In this document: piece after piece, positions 42,945 through 51,438 of the stretch
Numbering within the stretch: the stretch's first letter is position 1
How the letters are laid out: every line of letters starts with the position of its first letter
Assembly: GCA_039029275.1 (NCBI GenBank)
Contig: JBCCGL010000004.1
Location: 304,215-368,214, forward strand
Source: JBCCGL01 sp039029275
GTDB lineage: Bacteria > Pseudomonadota > Gammaproteobacteria > JBCCGL01
Length of the DNA stretch: 64,000 nt
Reading direction: 5' to 3'
The notes under the pieces: generated by a model
Database searches by the model: none
What the model was told of the DNA's origin: nothing
Seen by the model: the letters and a program-made list of their open reading frames with translations, nothing else
Program-made: the position numbers and the translations under genes

Positions 42945-44303
42945 CTAACTTCTTAGCTCGCGCAGCGTTTTACGGAATGCCGCGTTAACACGCGATTCAT
43001 CTTTGTGCACACCGTTTTGCACAACACGCTCTCCGCCGACATAAACGTCGCGCACCGTGTTCTCGTTACCGGAAAAAATCCAGCTGTCCAGAATGTCATC
43101 GCCTCTGCGTTCGTACAGCAACGGATTATCTGTATCCAGCACAACGAAATCTGCTCGCTTGCCAATTTCGATCGCGCCGCTGTTGTGTCCGCAGGCTCGC
43201 GCGCCACCGGCAATGGCGCGATCAAAAAGATTTCGTCCCGTGCTGCGATTTGACCCACCTGCGAGTTGATTGCGCGAGCGGTGAACCAATCGTTGCCCGT
43301 ATTCAAACCAACGCAGCTCTTCTGTTGGTGATATCGAGATGTGACTATCGGAGCCGATGCCCAGCACGCCGTTGTCTTTAAGGAATTCGGTTGCGTTAAA
43401 AAATCCGTCGCCCAGATTGCCCTCAGTGGTCGGGCACAAGCCAGCCACAGCGCCGCTCAGGGCCAGACGCGAGGTTTCATCTGCATTCATATGCGTGGCG
43501 TGGATCAAACACCAGTTTTTGTCGACGGGAAAATTATCGTAAAGATACTCGACCGGGCGCGCGCCCGACCAGGCAACGCAGTCGTCGACCTCTTTGGTTT
43601 GTTCCGCGATATGAATATGCACCGGCAAGGACACGCGATTGGCGAATTCATCCAATACTTCGCTGAACGATTCTTCAGTGACAGCGCGCAGTGAATGAGC
43701 GGCGATGCCGGTCACAACATTTGGATCGTCACCGCTGGCGCGCTTCAATTCATCGACGATGCGCAGGAACGCCTCGGGATCATTGGCAAAGCGACGTTGC
43801 TGATCCGCCACCGGCTTTCCGCCAAAACCTCCGAACTGGTAGTGCACTGGCAAATTCGTGATTCCGATACCAACATCTTTCGCAGCAGACAAGGTTGCGA
43901 GCGACATCTCGGCGATATTCGCGTAAGCCGCGCCGTTTTGTTGATGATGTAAATATTGAAACTCAGCCACGCGCGTGTACCCGGCCTTGAGCATTTCAAG
44001 GTAAAGCTGTGAGGCGATAGCGTGGAGGTGATGCGGCTCGATGGCGTCGAGAAATCCGTACATGGTGGTGCGCCACGTCCAGAAGCTGTCAGCCGAATCG
44101 CCGGACTTTTCCGCAAGCCCGGCCATGGCGCGCTGGTGCGCGTGCGAATGCAGATTCGAAATACCCGGCAGCAGGCAACCCGCGTCAGCGCCACCAACGC
44201 CTTTCTCAATCGACTCTGTGTTGCCTTCGTCATTGACATGGACGACAACATCGTCTGCCCATCCGTCTGGCAACAGCGCGTGTTTATAATGAATTCGCGT
44301 CAT
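42945..44303 (-). CDS. hutF: Formimidoylglutamate deiminase
   Basis: About 452 residues from ATG 44303 (a farther upstream codon at 44396 would put the start across the HutC operator, so it is rejected). An amidohydrolase with the metal motif HSHAHQRAM near the N-terminus and HIHIAEQTKEVDDC, CPTTEGNLGDG and GIGSDSHISI later, the HutF signature order. It converts formiminoglutamate to N-formylglutamate and ammonia, and its presence defines the five-step histidine pathway in place of HutG-only routes. First gene of hutF-hutH-def. Confidence 0.93.
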   Translation of the reverse strand: MTRIHYKHALLPDGWADDVVVHVNDEGNTESIEKGVGGADAGCLLPGISNLHSHAHQRAMAGLAEKSGDSADSFWTWRTTMYGFLDAIEPHHLHAIASQLYLEMLKAGYTRVAEFQYLHHQQNGAAYANIAEMSLATLSAAKDVGIGITNLPVHYQFGGFGGKPVADQQRRFANDPEAFLRIVDELKRASGDDPNVVTGIAAHSLRAVTEESFSEVLDEFANRVSLPVHIHIAEQTKEVDDCVAWSGARPVEYLYDNFPVDKNWCLIHATHMNADETSRLALSGAVAGLCPTTEGNLGDGFFNATEFLKDNGVLGIGSDSHISISPTEELRWFEYGQRLVHRSRNQLAGGSNRSTGRNLFDRAIAGGARACGHNSGAIEIGKRADFVVLDTDNPLLYERRGDDILDSWIFSGNENTVRDVYVGGERVVQNGVHKDESRVNAAFRKTLRELRS

Positions 44304-44345
44304 ATGACGAGTCTCAAAAGTACCGGCGCATACTAATTGACTATA

Positions 44346-44359
44346 CTTGTATATACAAG
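44346..44359. promoter_or_regulatory. HutC operator upstream of hutF
   Basis: The perfect 14-bp palindrome CTTGTATATACAAG, the known HutC/GntR type. On the minus strand it sits between promoter-like TTGTCA and TATAGT, upstream of hutF, so bound HutC would block RNA polymerase. The same 14 bases (16 with flanks) occur at 53911-53926. Confidence 0.88.
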
Positions 44360-44492
44360 CTGACAACGGCAGTGCAAACATCCAACTCGTCCACACCGAC
44401 GCTTAGAAATCGCGTGCGTCTGCGCAAAAAGCCAGTACCGCGATTCCTACATCGTCACTGTCGCCGACCTTGTCAGCCCTAACGGTATTGGA

Positions 44493-45686
44493 TCAGGTTG
44501 GAAATTGATAGCGCATCAATGGAGGCGGAGGGCTTTGAATAAACCACTTTGCGACTTCGGCGGGGTCAAGATTCTCCTTGCGCGGATCGTCCTCAAAACA
44601 CATACCGCAATGCGTGCCCGTGGTTCCGTACTCAATCATGCGCAAGGGCCAACTGCCGCCGCCGCCGGACCAGATCGTGTTTTCGAGTTGATCGAAAACG
44701 ATCATGTCGTACTCGAAAAAGAAGCGTTCGTTCTCTTTGACGAAGGGTGATTGCTCAAGCTCCTTTACCAACGGCGGATGCGGACAATATATGTGCATAC
44801 ACGCGTTCTCACCGAAACGTGTCTGCTCGATCCAGCGCGCCTTGAGCGATGCGTCATCCTGCAGCTCGGCGAGTGTCGGATATTCTTTTCGGCAACACTC
44901 CCCGCGCTCAATGCCGTGGATCATCTTGGGAGGAACGACAACCACCGTCTTGTTGCAGTATTCACTGTTGTCGATTTGATCCAACGGAAACGCGTTGTCT
45001 TTGCTGCGTGGCATCCACAGGGTGTTGAGATGTGTATTGCCTGTTTCGCACTTGCCGAGAGGTCGGCTGAACGCCCAGTTCTGGCCGTGGGTGTGATAGA
45101 GGGTAGTGCGCCCTTCCAGAAAATAGGGCTGGGTGACAAAGATTGGCCTCACCAGTGACGGGACGTCGACTTTGCGAAGCAGGATTCGTCCGTAGGGTTG
45201 TTTCGCAAAGGTAGGCAGCACAGTCCACATCCACGCGACTTCGTGGACATGCGCCTTCGCGGCCCGATCCATAATGGCAGCCACACATTCCGGGTCAAAA
45301 TCCTTAAAACACACATCGCTTTCGAGTTGCTCCGCCATGAGGTCAAGGTGAGCCGTATCAACAAGCCCGTGGTTGGCGTTAAGATCTCGCGCGTGAAGCG
45401 TGATGCCGTTGATTATTCGGGCGTAAGCAAGGGTTGAGCACCGATCTCCGACCTGCGTAACGCGCTGCCATTGAATAAATAAAAGACTGGTGGCTTCAAA
45501 AAGTCGATTCAGTGTGTCTTGGGCTTGATCCGCATTGACGATTTTGGACGCAATGCACATCGCCTCCACATCAATGCCAACGTCTCGCGCCTCGATCAGG
45601 ATTTCCTGCATGCGGCGCAACACGTCTTTTGACGCCGTTCTGGGGCCGATATCGAATTCTTTCGTTGGGAGGGTAATCGAACTCAT
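44493..45686 (-). CDS. Conserved protein, possible cupin-like metal site; unrecognised
   Basis: A 397-residue cytosolic protein that I cannot assign to a named family. ATG 45686 is used, as the codon at 45695 is a TTG. The first 180 residues appear helical. Residues 198-207 (HTHGQNWAFS) and 218-224 (THLNTLW), followed by VVVVPPKMIHGIE (about 249-260), could form a cupin-like metal-binding barrel (His-x-His, then Pro..His). Seven or more cysteines include CGMCFEDDP near the end. It is upstream of hutF in the same direction with an intervening HutC operator, so it has its own transcript. Function open. Confidence 0.7.
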   Translation of the reverse strand: MSSITLPTKEFDIGPRTASKDVLRRMQEILIEARDVGIDVEAMCIASKIVNADQAQDTLNRLFEATSLLFIQWQRVTQVGDRCSTLAYARIINGITLHARDLNANHGLVDTAHLDLMAEQLESDVCFKDFDPECVAAIMDRAAKAHVHEVAWMWTVLPTFAKQPYGRILLRKVDVPSLVRPIFVTQPYFLEGRTTLYHTHGQNWAFSRPLGKCETGNTHLNTLWMPRSKDNAFPLDQIDNSEYCNKTVVVVPPKMIHGIERGECCRKEYPTLAELQDDASLKARWIEQTRFGENACMHIYCPHPPLVKELEQSPFVKENERFFFEYDMIVFDQLENTIWSGGGGSWPLRMIEYGTTGTHCGMCFEDDPRKENLDPAEVAKWFIQSPPPPLMRYQFPT

Positions 45687-45920
45687 TCGCACCAATCTTT
45701 AGTTAATTTATCAACCGCAACTCGCATGAGAATGAACATTCAGCGCTCTGAGTATAGCCATTGTGCGTCGTGACGAGAAAGCAGTTGGCCGAGTTAAACC
45801 GTCACTATTTGACGTCAATGTCGACGTGCGCACATTAAGTCGAGCACCATGATCGACCTACGACAAATTTCATCTACTTTTGTGACCGCTGATCGTTACA
45901 CCAGCGTCCAGCACTGGCAG

Positions 45921-47255
45921 TCAGTGGCGTGTCGACTGAGCGCGTTCAGGAATCAGCCCATGCGGCGAAAACCTGAGAACTAACAGAAGAATAAGACCCA
46001 TGGTTATCGGGCGCATATAGATCGCGCTGTCGATAAGGTGCAATCGCAGGGCATTGTCTGCTGCCATTCCCGCAGTGATCACTTCAACCATCCACAAACC
46101 GATCGGTTCCGCCTCTACCCACGCGAACCAGACCAAAAAACCGCCCAGCACAGAGCCAAAGTTATTGCCAGAGCCACCCACAATTACCATCACCCAGATC
46201 AGGAACGTGAAGCGCAGCGGCTGGTACGAAACCGGTGTGAACTGCCCATCCAGCGTCGTCAGCATCGCACCCGCGATTCCAATTACGGCGGAGCCGAGCA
46301 CAAACACTTCGAGATGCCGACCTTTAACGTCCTTACCCATCGCCTCGGCGGCATCCTCGTTGTCGCGGATCGCCCGCATCATGCGACCCCAGGGCGAGTT
46401 CAATGCACGCTCAGCCAAAAACATCACAACCAACAGCACCGCGAGAAACAAAGCTCCGTAGCAGAGCTTCACGTATATTGAGGCAAACTCCTGAACGCTG
46501 ACGCCAATGTTGTTCGCCATATCGATGAACCACGCGGTTTCCTGCAAATCAACCTCATAGGGCGTCGGGCGCGGCAATCCGTTTACGTTTTTCACACCGC
46601 GCGTCAACCAGTCCTCATTCTTCAGAACCGCGACAATAATTTCAGAGATTCCAAGCGTGGCGATGGCCAGATAATCCGCGCGCAAGCCGAGCGACACGCG
46701 ACCGACGACCCACGCCGCACCCGCCGCGAGCAGCCCGCCGACGGGCCAGGACAGGATGATCGGCAGCCCCATTCCACCGAGATAACCGGTTCTGGCGGGT
46801 TCAACCTGCTCGATTGCATCCACCGCTGGGCTGAGAAAAATGCGGAAAAACACGTAGCCGACCACCGCGACCGCCGCCGCAGCCAAACCGGCGACAAATA
46901 CGTATCCACGATTGTGTAGATAGCGGTACAAAAACAGGCAGGATGCGACCGTTATCAGCACCGCAATAAATGCCGTGATGACGCCACCGCCGCCAACCGC
47001 CCAGGTTTCCTGCACTGGCGGCATCGAGACCAGCACCGCTGCCAACCCGCCGAGCGCGGCAAAGCCCATAACCCCCGCGTTGAATAACCCGGCGTAGCCC
47101 CACTGGATATTAAGGCCCAGCGACATGATCGCGGAGATGATGCACAGATTGACGATCGTCAACGCCAGCGACCAGCTCTGCAAAACCCCGACGCCGACTA
47201 ACACCAGCGCCATCGCGGCGTACAGCAGGTTTCTTCGGTTGGCGAGCGAGTTCAT
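45921..47255 (-). CDS. livM: Branched-chain-type amino acid ABC importer, permease LivM
   Basis: A 444-residue permease with about ten hydrophobic segments and the LivM motifs IISAIMSLGLNIQWGYAGLFNAG and MRAIRDNEDAAEAMGKD. It is longer than E. coli LivM-type cores because of an insert around 90-160 that carries an extra segment pair. It overlaps livH by 4 nt and is last in the operon SBP-livG-livF-livH-livM. In this region it may import histidine or a related amino acid, though sequence alone does not show the substrate. Confidence 0.88.
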   Translation of the reverse strand: MNSLANRRNLLYAAMALVLVGVGVLQSWSLALTIVNLCIISAIMSLGLNIQWGYAGLFNAGVMGFAALGGLAAVLVSMPPVQETWAVGGGGVITAFIAVLITVASCLFLYRYLHNRGYVFVAGLAAAAVAVVGYVFFRIFLSPAVDAIEQVEPARTGYLGGMGLPIILSWPVGGLLAAGAAWVVGRVSLGLRADYLAIATLGISEIIVAVLKNEDWLTRGVKNVNGLPRPTPYEVDLQETAWFIDMANNIGVSVQEFASIYVKLCYGALFLAVLLVVMFLAERALNSPWGRMMRAIRDNEDAAEAMGKDVKGRHLEVFVLGSAVIGIAGAMLTTLDGQFTPVSYQPLRFTFLIWVMVIVGGSGNNFGSVLGGFLVWFAWVEAEPIGLWMVEVITAGMAADNALRLHLIDSAIYMRPITMGLILLLVLRFSPHGLIPERAQSTRH

Positions 47256-48265
47256 AGGGTTTTACCCGCGAATATTCCGGTCGGCCGCACCAACAACACC
47301 ACGACCAGAATCATGAATGAAACCGCGAATTTGTAATCCGTGCCGAGCAATTGCGCGAGCCCCTCAGGTGCCCAATCCATTGGCAGGATATACCCCAAAA
47401 ATTTCTTGTAGGCGTAGGTCAATGTGACCTCTGAAAACGCAATCACAAACCCACCGACAATCGCACCCACCGGACTGCCGATTCCCCCGACGATCGCAGA
47501 AGCAAATATCGGCAGAAGTAATTGCAGGTAGGTGAACGGTTTGTAAATTTTGTCCAAGCCGTAGAGCGTGCCGGCCACCACAGCCAGTGCGCCGGATAAA
47601 ATCCACGCGTACATCACCACGCGATCCGGATTAACACCCGACAGCAAGGCAAGGTCTTCGTTGTCCGAGTGCGCTCGCATTGACTTACCGGTACGTGTTT
47701 TGTTGAGAAACCAGAACAAGGCGATCACGCAGATCACCGCCGCGACAATCGAAATCGATTGCGAGACTTTTAACGCCAAACCTTCGGATAGGCCGGTCGA
47801 ATTTTTAAAGTCACGCACGCTGAAAATAAATCGCGCACCGTCGTGCACGCGTTGGTCGGTCGGACCGATAATAAAACGGATGACGCCATTGAACAGGAAC
47901 ATCACTCCGGTCGATGCAATCAATAGGATAACCGGCGGCGAGCGTTTAACGCGGTAGTAGCGAAACACCGAGCGATCCACCAGCAGCACAATGACCACGG
48001 TAATAACGATTGCAAACGGCAGCGCGAGCAACACCGTCGGCAGCGGCGCAATGCCCACGCCCATACTTTGCAATCCCCACATCACCAGAATCGCGACCAT
48101 TGTGCCGAACGACATGATCTCGCCGTGCGCAAAATTGGAAAATCGCAAAATTCCGTAAACCAGGGTTACGCCGAGCGCGCCGAGTGCGAGCTGACTGCCG
48201 TAGGCGAGCGCTGGCACCCCGACAAAGTTGGCGAACAGCACGATAGCGTTAAGAAAATCGGTCAT
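47252..48265 (-). CDS. livH: Branched-chain-type amino acid ABC importer, permease LivH
   Basis: A 337-residue permease with eight or more segments and the LivH motif GTLYGLDKIYKPFTYLQLLLPIFASAIVGGIGSPVGAIVGG. It overlaps livM by 4 nt and follows livF by 18 nt. Forms the channel with LivM, powered by LivF and LivG. Confidence 0.88.
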   Translation of the reverse strand: MTDFLNAIVLFANFVGVPALAYGSQLALGALGVTLVYGILRFSNFAHGEIMSFGTMVAILVMWGLQSMGVGIAPLPTVLLALPFAIVITVVIVLLVDRSVFRYYRVKRSPPVILLIASTGVMFLFNGVIRFIIGPTDQRVHDGARFIFSVRDFKNSTGLSEGLALKVSQSISIVAAVICVIALFWFLNKTRTGKSMRAHSDNEDLALLSGVNPDRVVMYAWILSGALAVVAGTLYGLDKIYKPFTYLQLLLPIFASAIVGGIGSPVGAIVGGFVIAFSEVTLTYAYKKFLGYILPMDWAPEGLAQLLGTDYKFAVSFMILVVVLLVRPTGIFAGKTL

Positions 48266-48283
48266 TGCAGCGCGTCGTTAGAG

Positions 48284-48988
48284 TTATCCACCGAGAAATG
48301 CACGGCGCACTTCCGGATCGTTCAGCAGAACCTCGCCGGTATCGGTGTAGCGGTTCGCACCCTGAACCAGCACGTACCCTTTGTCTGCTATGTTTAGTGC
48401 CTGCTTGGCGTTTTGCTCGACCATCAATATCGCGATGCCGGTGCGCGCAATTTCAATGATGCGATCGAATAGTTCGTCCATCACAATTGGCGAAACACCT
48501 GCGGTGGGCTCGTCGAGCATCAAAATTTGCGGCTTGGTCATCAAGGCCCGGCCGACCGCAACCTGCTGACGCTGTCCGCCGGAAAGCTCTCCGGCCGGCT
48601 GGCGGCGTTTTTCCTTCAGAATCGGGAACAACTCAAACACCTGTTCCATCGTCTCGGCGATATCGTCGTCGCGAATAAACGCACCCATCTCCAGATTTTC
48701 CTCGACCGACATCGAGGTAAAAACATTGCGTGTCTGCGGAACAAACGCCATACCCTCGCGCACCCGCGCCTGCGGAGGCAAAGCAGAGATATCTCGACCG
48801 TTCATGAGCACGCTTCCCTCGCGCAAGGGCAACATGCCGAATACGGCTTTCATCGCAGTGGATTTGCCCGCCCCGTTGGGGCCAACGATGACCGCAATCT
48901 CACCTGCATCGACCCCAATTGTGCAGCTGTGCAGCACATCCGCGCCGCCGTATCCACCGGTCATTGATTCACCGATCAACGCGCTCAT
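48284..48988 (-). CDS. livF: Branched-chain-type amino acid ABC importer, ATPase LivF
   Basis: A 234-residue ATPase with Walker A GPNGAGKST, signature LSGGQRQQ and Walker B ILMLDEPTAGVSP, a match to LivF in length and order. It overlaps livG by 4 nt (ATGA). Confidence 0.9.
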   Translation of the reverse strand: MSALIGESMTGGYGGADVLHSCTIGVDAGEIAVIVGPNGAGKSTAMKAVFGMLPLREGSVLMNGRDISALPPQARVREGMAFVPQTRNVFTSMSVEENLEMGAFIRDDDIAETMEQVFELFPILKEKRRQPAGELSGGQRQQVAVGRALMTKPQILMLDEPTAGVSPIVMDELFDRIIEIARTGIAILMVEQNAKQALNIADKGYVLVQGANRYTDTGEVLLNDPEVRRAFLGG

Positions 48989-49773
48989 TCGGCCACCTCT
49001 GATTTGGCGCGATTTTTAAGACCGGTGCCGAGGTAGGCCTCGATCACCTGTTCGTTGGCCATGACCTCTTCGGCCGCACCCTCGCACAGGACTTTACCCT
49101 CGGCCATGACGACAACCGGATCGCAAATTTTGGCGATCATGTCCATGTCGTGCTCGATCACGCAAAAGGTGTAACCGCGCTCCTGCTGCAAGCGGCGAAT
49201 CGAGTCTGTAATCGTGCCCAGCAAGGTGCGATTGACGCCCGCACCAACCTCGTCGAGAAACACAATTTTGGCATCGACCATCATGGTGCGGCCAAGTTCG
49301 AGCAGCTTTTTCTGCCCGCCAGAAAGGTTGCCAGCAAGCTCATCGGCGACGTGTCCGATTTCCAGAAACTCAATGACTTCGTCGGCTTTGGCGCGCACGC
49401 GCTCTTCTTCATGCCGCACCAGGGAAGGTTTAGTCCACGCCGAAATCAGGGATTCGCCGGATTGATTTCCCGGCACCATCATCAGGTTTTCGCGCACCGT
49501 CAGGGACGCAAATTCGTGCGCGATCTGGAAGGTTCGCAAGAGACCGCGACCAAACAGCTCGTGCGGGGTGAGACCGGTTATATCGTCACCGTCGAGGCGC
49601 ACGTGCCCTGACGTCGGTCGATAGTGCCCGGCGATGACATTAAAAAGGGTCGTTTTTCCGGCCCCGTTGGGACCGATTAAGCCGGTGATCGATCCTTTGG
49701 CGATTGAGAACGACGCCCCGTCGACAGCGCGAATACCACCAAAGCGAAGGTGTACGTCGTCAATATCTATCAA
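48985..49773 (-). CDS. livG: Branched-chain-type amino acid ABC importer, ATPase LivG
   Basis: A 262-residue ATPase with Walker A GPNGAGKTT, the LivG-specific GLLRTFQIAHEF, signature LSGGQKK and Walker B IVFLDEVGAGVN. Start at TTG 49773; there is no upstream ATG within frame. It begins 84 nt after the substrate-binding-protein gene, and a strong hairpin (49806-49834) sits in the space. Confidence 0.88.
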   Translation of the reverse strand: MIDIDDVHLRFGGIRAVDGASFSIAKGSITGLIGPNGAGKTTLFNVIAGHYRPTSGHVRLDGDDITGLTPHELFGRGLLRTFQIAHEFASLTVRENLMMVPGNQSGESLISAWTKPSLVRHEEERVRAKADEVIEFLEIGHVADELAGNLSGGQKKLLELGRTMMVDAKIVFLDEVGAGVNRTLLGTITDSIRRLQQERGYTFCVIEHDMDMIAKICDPVVVMAEGKVLCEGAAEEVMANEQVIEAYLGTGLKNRAKSEVAE

Positions 49774-49800
49774 GGAATTTAACCGGGCGTCTGCGAGGCA

Positions 49801-49834
49801 AAAGTGCTCCAGGCATCAGGTCGATGCCCGGAGC
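49801..49834 (-). terminator. Intercistronic hairpin, partial terminator/stabiliser
   Basis: On the minus strand: a 12-bp stem (49806-49817 with 49823-49834, one G-U pair, loop of 5) followed by a short T-rich run. Located between the substrate-binding protein and livG, it probably partly terminates or protects the upstream mRNA, giving more binding protein than transporter, as is common in such operons. Confidence 0.6.
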
Positions 49835-49857
49835 TGTTCGTACGTCGTCAGAGTAGA

Positions 49858-51045
49858 CTAACGGAATCGGACGACCATTTCCTTACCGCCGTCGTACTTA
49901 ACCTCACGGTAGTTACCGGCGCTTTCGCCCGGGCCAATCAACTCGACCGCTGAAGCACCGACATAGTCGACGTCACCGCCTTTGGCGATAATCTCGAGGG
50001 CTTTACCCAGCTCTCCGGGGTAAATTTTCTCGCCAGGTGCGTTGGCAACGTCCATTACCTTCTCTTTCAGCTTTCCGCTCTCAGAGGAACCTGCCGCTTG
50101 CATGGCGAGCATGATTAGCGCCGCTGCATCGTAGGATTCCGGAGAAAACGGGCCGGACTCAAAACCCGCCGCTTTAGCCAGATCGGCATAGGTACCGGCA
50201 CCGGGGCTGTCGGTACCCGGGTTAGCGCCGAGCGAGCCGTCCAAATCTGACCCGTGGTTGGCAAGCAGAGCGGGCGAGATCATGCCGTCAGGAAAATAGA
50301 AACGATCAAACGCGCCGGTGTCGACCGAAGCCTGAACGATTCCGCGGCCGCCTTGATCAACGTAACCTGCGACGACGAGCAATTCGCCGCCCGCTGCTGC
50401 GAGTGCGCCAACTTCTGCGGTGTAGTCACCTTTGCCGTCTTCGTGCGGGGCGTTGATAGTGACTGTTCCGCCCATTGACTTGAAGTTGGTGTCGATCGCA
50501 TCTGCCAACCCTTTACCGTAGTCATTATTGGTGTAGGTAATGGCGACGGACTTAACCCCCTGCTCTTTAAGGATTTCGGCGACGACCACACCCTGGCGCG
50601 CATCAGACGGCGCGGTGCGGAAGAACAAACCGTTATCTTCGATCGTTGACAGCGCGGGTGAGGTCGCTGATGGCGAAATCATCACGATGCCGTTCGGCTT
50701 GGCAACGTTTTGCAGTGCTGCAGTTGTGACGCCAGAGCAGTCACCACCAACAATCGCGGCAACGCCGTCAGCAGTGATTAAACGCTCTGCCGTCGCGGTT
50801 GCCACAGCCGAGTCAATACAGGTGGTGTCGCCACGTACGGCAACAACTTTTGCACCGTTGAGCAACTTGCCGCTGTCACTGACTTCTTTGATAGCCAACT
50901 CGGCACCCGGTGCCATTTGCGCCACGGTGGATTCGATTGGGCCTGTAAACCCCAAAAAAACGCCGATTTTGATTTCGTCAGCCGCCATCGCCGTCGTCGC
51001 GATGAAGGAAGAAACTGCTACGGCTGCAATACGTGTGTATTTCAT
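49858..51045 (-). CDS. Branched-chain-type amino acid ABC importer, periplasmic binding protein
   Basis: A 395-residue type I periplasmic binding protein with a cleavable signal peptide (about 1-21, ending AMA). The Leu/Ile/Val-binding (LivJ/LivK) fold blocks KIGVFLGFTGP, AIVGGDCSGVTTAALQ and NDYGKGLAD are present. First gene of the operon. Binding residues cannot be read as histidine- or leucine-specific. A hairpin with U-run sits 26 nt upstream in its leader (51071-51107). Confidence 0.9.
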   Translation of the reverse strand: MKYTRIAAVAVSSFIATTAMAADEIKIGVFLGFTGPIESTVAQMAPGAELAIKEVSDSGKLLNGAKVVAVRGDTTCIDSAVATATAERLITADGVAAIVGGDCSGVTTAALQNVAKPNGIVMISPSATSPALSTIEDNGLFFRTAPSDARQGVVVAEILKEQGVKSVAITYTNNDYGKGLADAIDTNFKSMGGTVTINAPHEDGKGDYTAEVGALAAAGGELLVVAGYVDQGGRGIVQASVDTGAFDRFYFPDGMISPALLANHGSDLDGSLGANPGTDSPGAGTYADLAKAAGFESGPFSPESYDAAALIMLAMQAAGSSESGKLKEKVMDVANAPGEKIYPGELGKALEIIAKGGDVDYVGASAVELIGPGESAGNYREVKYDGGKEMVVRFR

Positions 51046-51438
51046 AATGCTCTTACTAACCTCCGGTGATAAAAAAACCCAGTGTGAATTCCGGACTCAT
51101 TGGGTTTGGTTTAATTGTCAGCTTCCAACATTAAAATTGCTGTTTCCGAACTTTGTACTGACCGCATGACAATGAATGGACATCGCAACAGTAGTCTCGG
51201 ACGTGTGTACGTTTTCAAACACTATCGCTAAGTGTTTGCCATGCTATGCAAACTTGTATGACCGGTCAACACACGGCGGATAGCGCCGGCGGATGTTCTC
51301 GCGTTACACTGGCTGCGATTCCGCAACGACCCGTCGCATGAAGACATCCCCTGCTTCGCTTTTTTTCAACCAATCCCGCGTGCGCAAGGTCCTCGTCTGG
51401 ATTGTCAACTGCGCCGGGTTGCCGAGGTAACGCTCAAG
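51046..51438. other. Divergent intergenic region with hairpin and palindromes
   Basis: A 393-nt region between the liv binding protein and BKACE. It holds a terminator-like leader hairpin (51071-51107); a perfect 8-bp inverted repeat CAAACACT-7-AGTGTTTG (51216-51238); an overlapping 6-bp repeat GTTTGC-8-GCAAAC (51234-51253); the 10-bp palindrome TGACCGGTCA (51259-51268); and a CTTGTAT half of the HutC site just before it. I found no credible gene. On the minus strand a 21-codon ORF ends shortly before the leader hairpin (about 51185-51118), but it has no run of branched-chain codons. Confidence 0.55.
51071..51107 (-). terminator. Terminator-like hairpin in the liv operon leader
   Basis: On the minus strand: stem AAACCCAATG with CACTGGGTTT (one G-U), then seven T residues, 26 nt before the ATG of the binding protein. 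No minus-strand gene is present upstream for it to terminate, so an attenuator or a leader regulatory RNA is the simplest explanation. Confidence 0.6.

Noticed and set aside
44304..44396. Longer hutF start at 44396
   Set aside because: It would put the HutC operator and promoter inside the coding sequence.
45687..45920. Palindromic TGACGTCA and a small GAATG/CATTC repeat as regulatory sites
   Set aside because: Both are short enough to occur by chance in 230 nt and no regulator is linked.
49858..51045. Binding protein as a dedicated histidine receptor
   Set aside because: The sequence shows only the general Leu/Ile/Val-type fold; the ligand cannot be read from it.
51254..51267. Third HutC operator in the liv/BKACE region
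   Set aside because: Only the left half CTTGTAT matches; the right half is replaced by the TGACCGGTCA palindrome. Kept as a half-site remark only.
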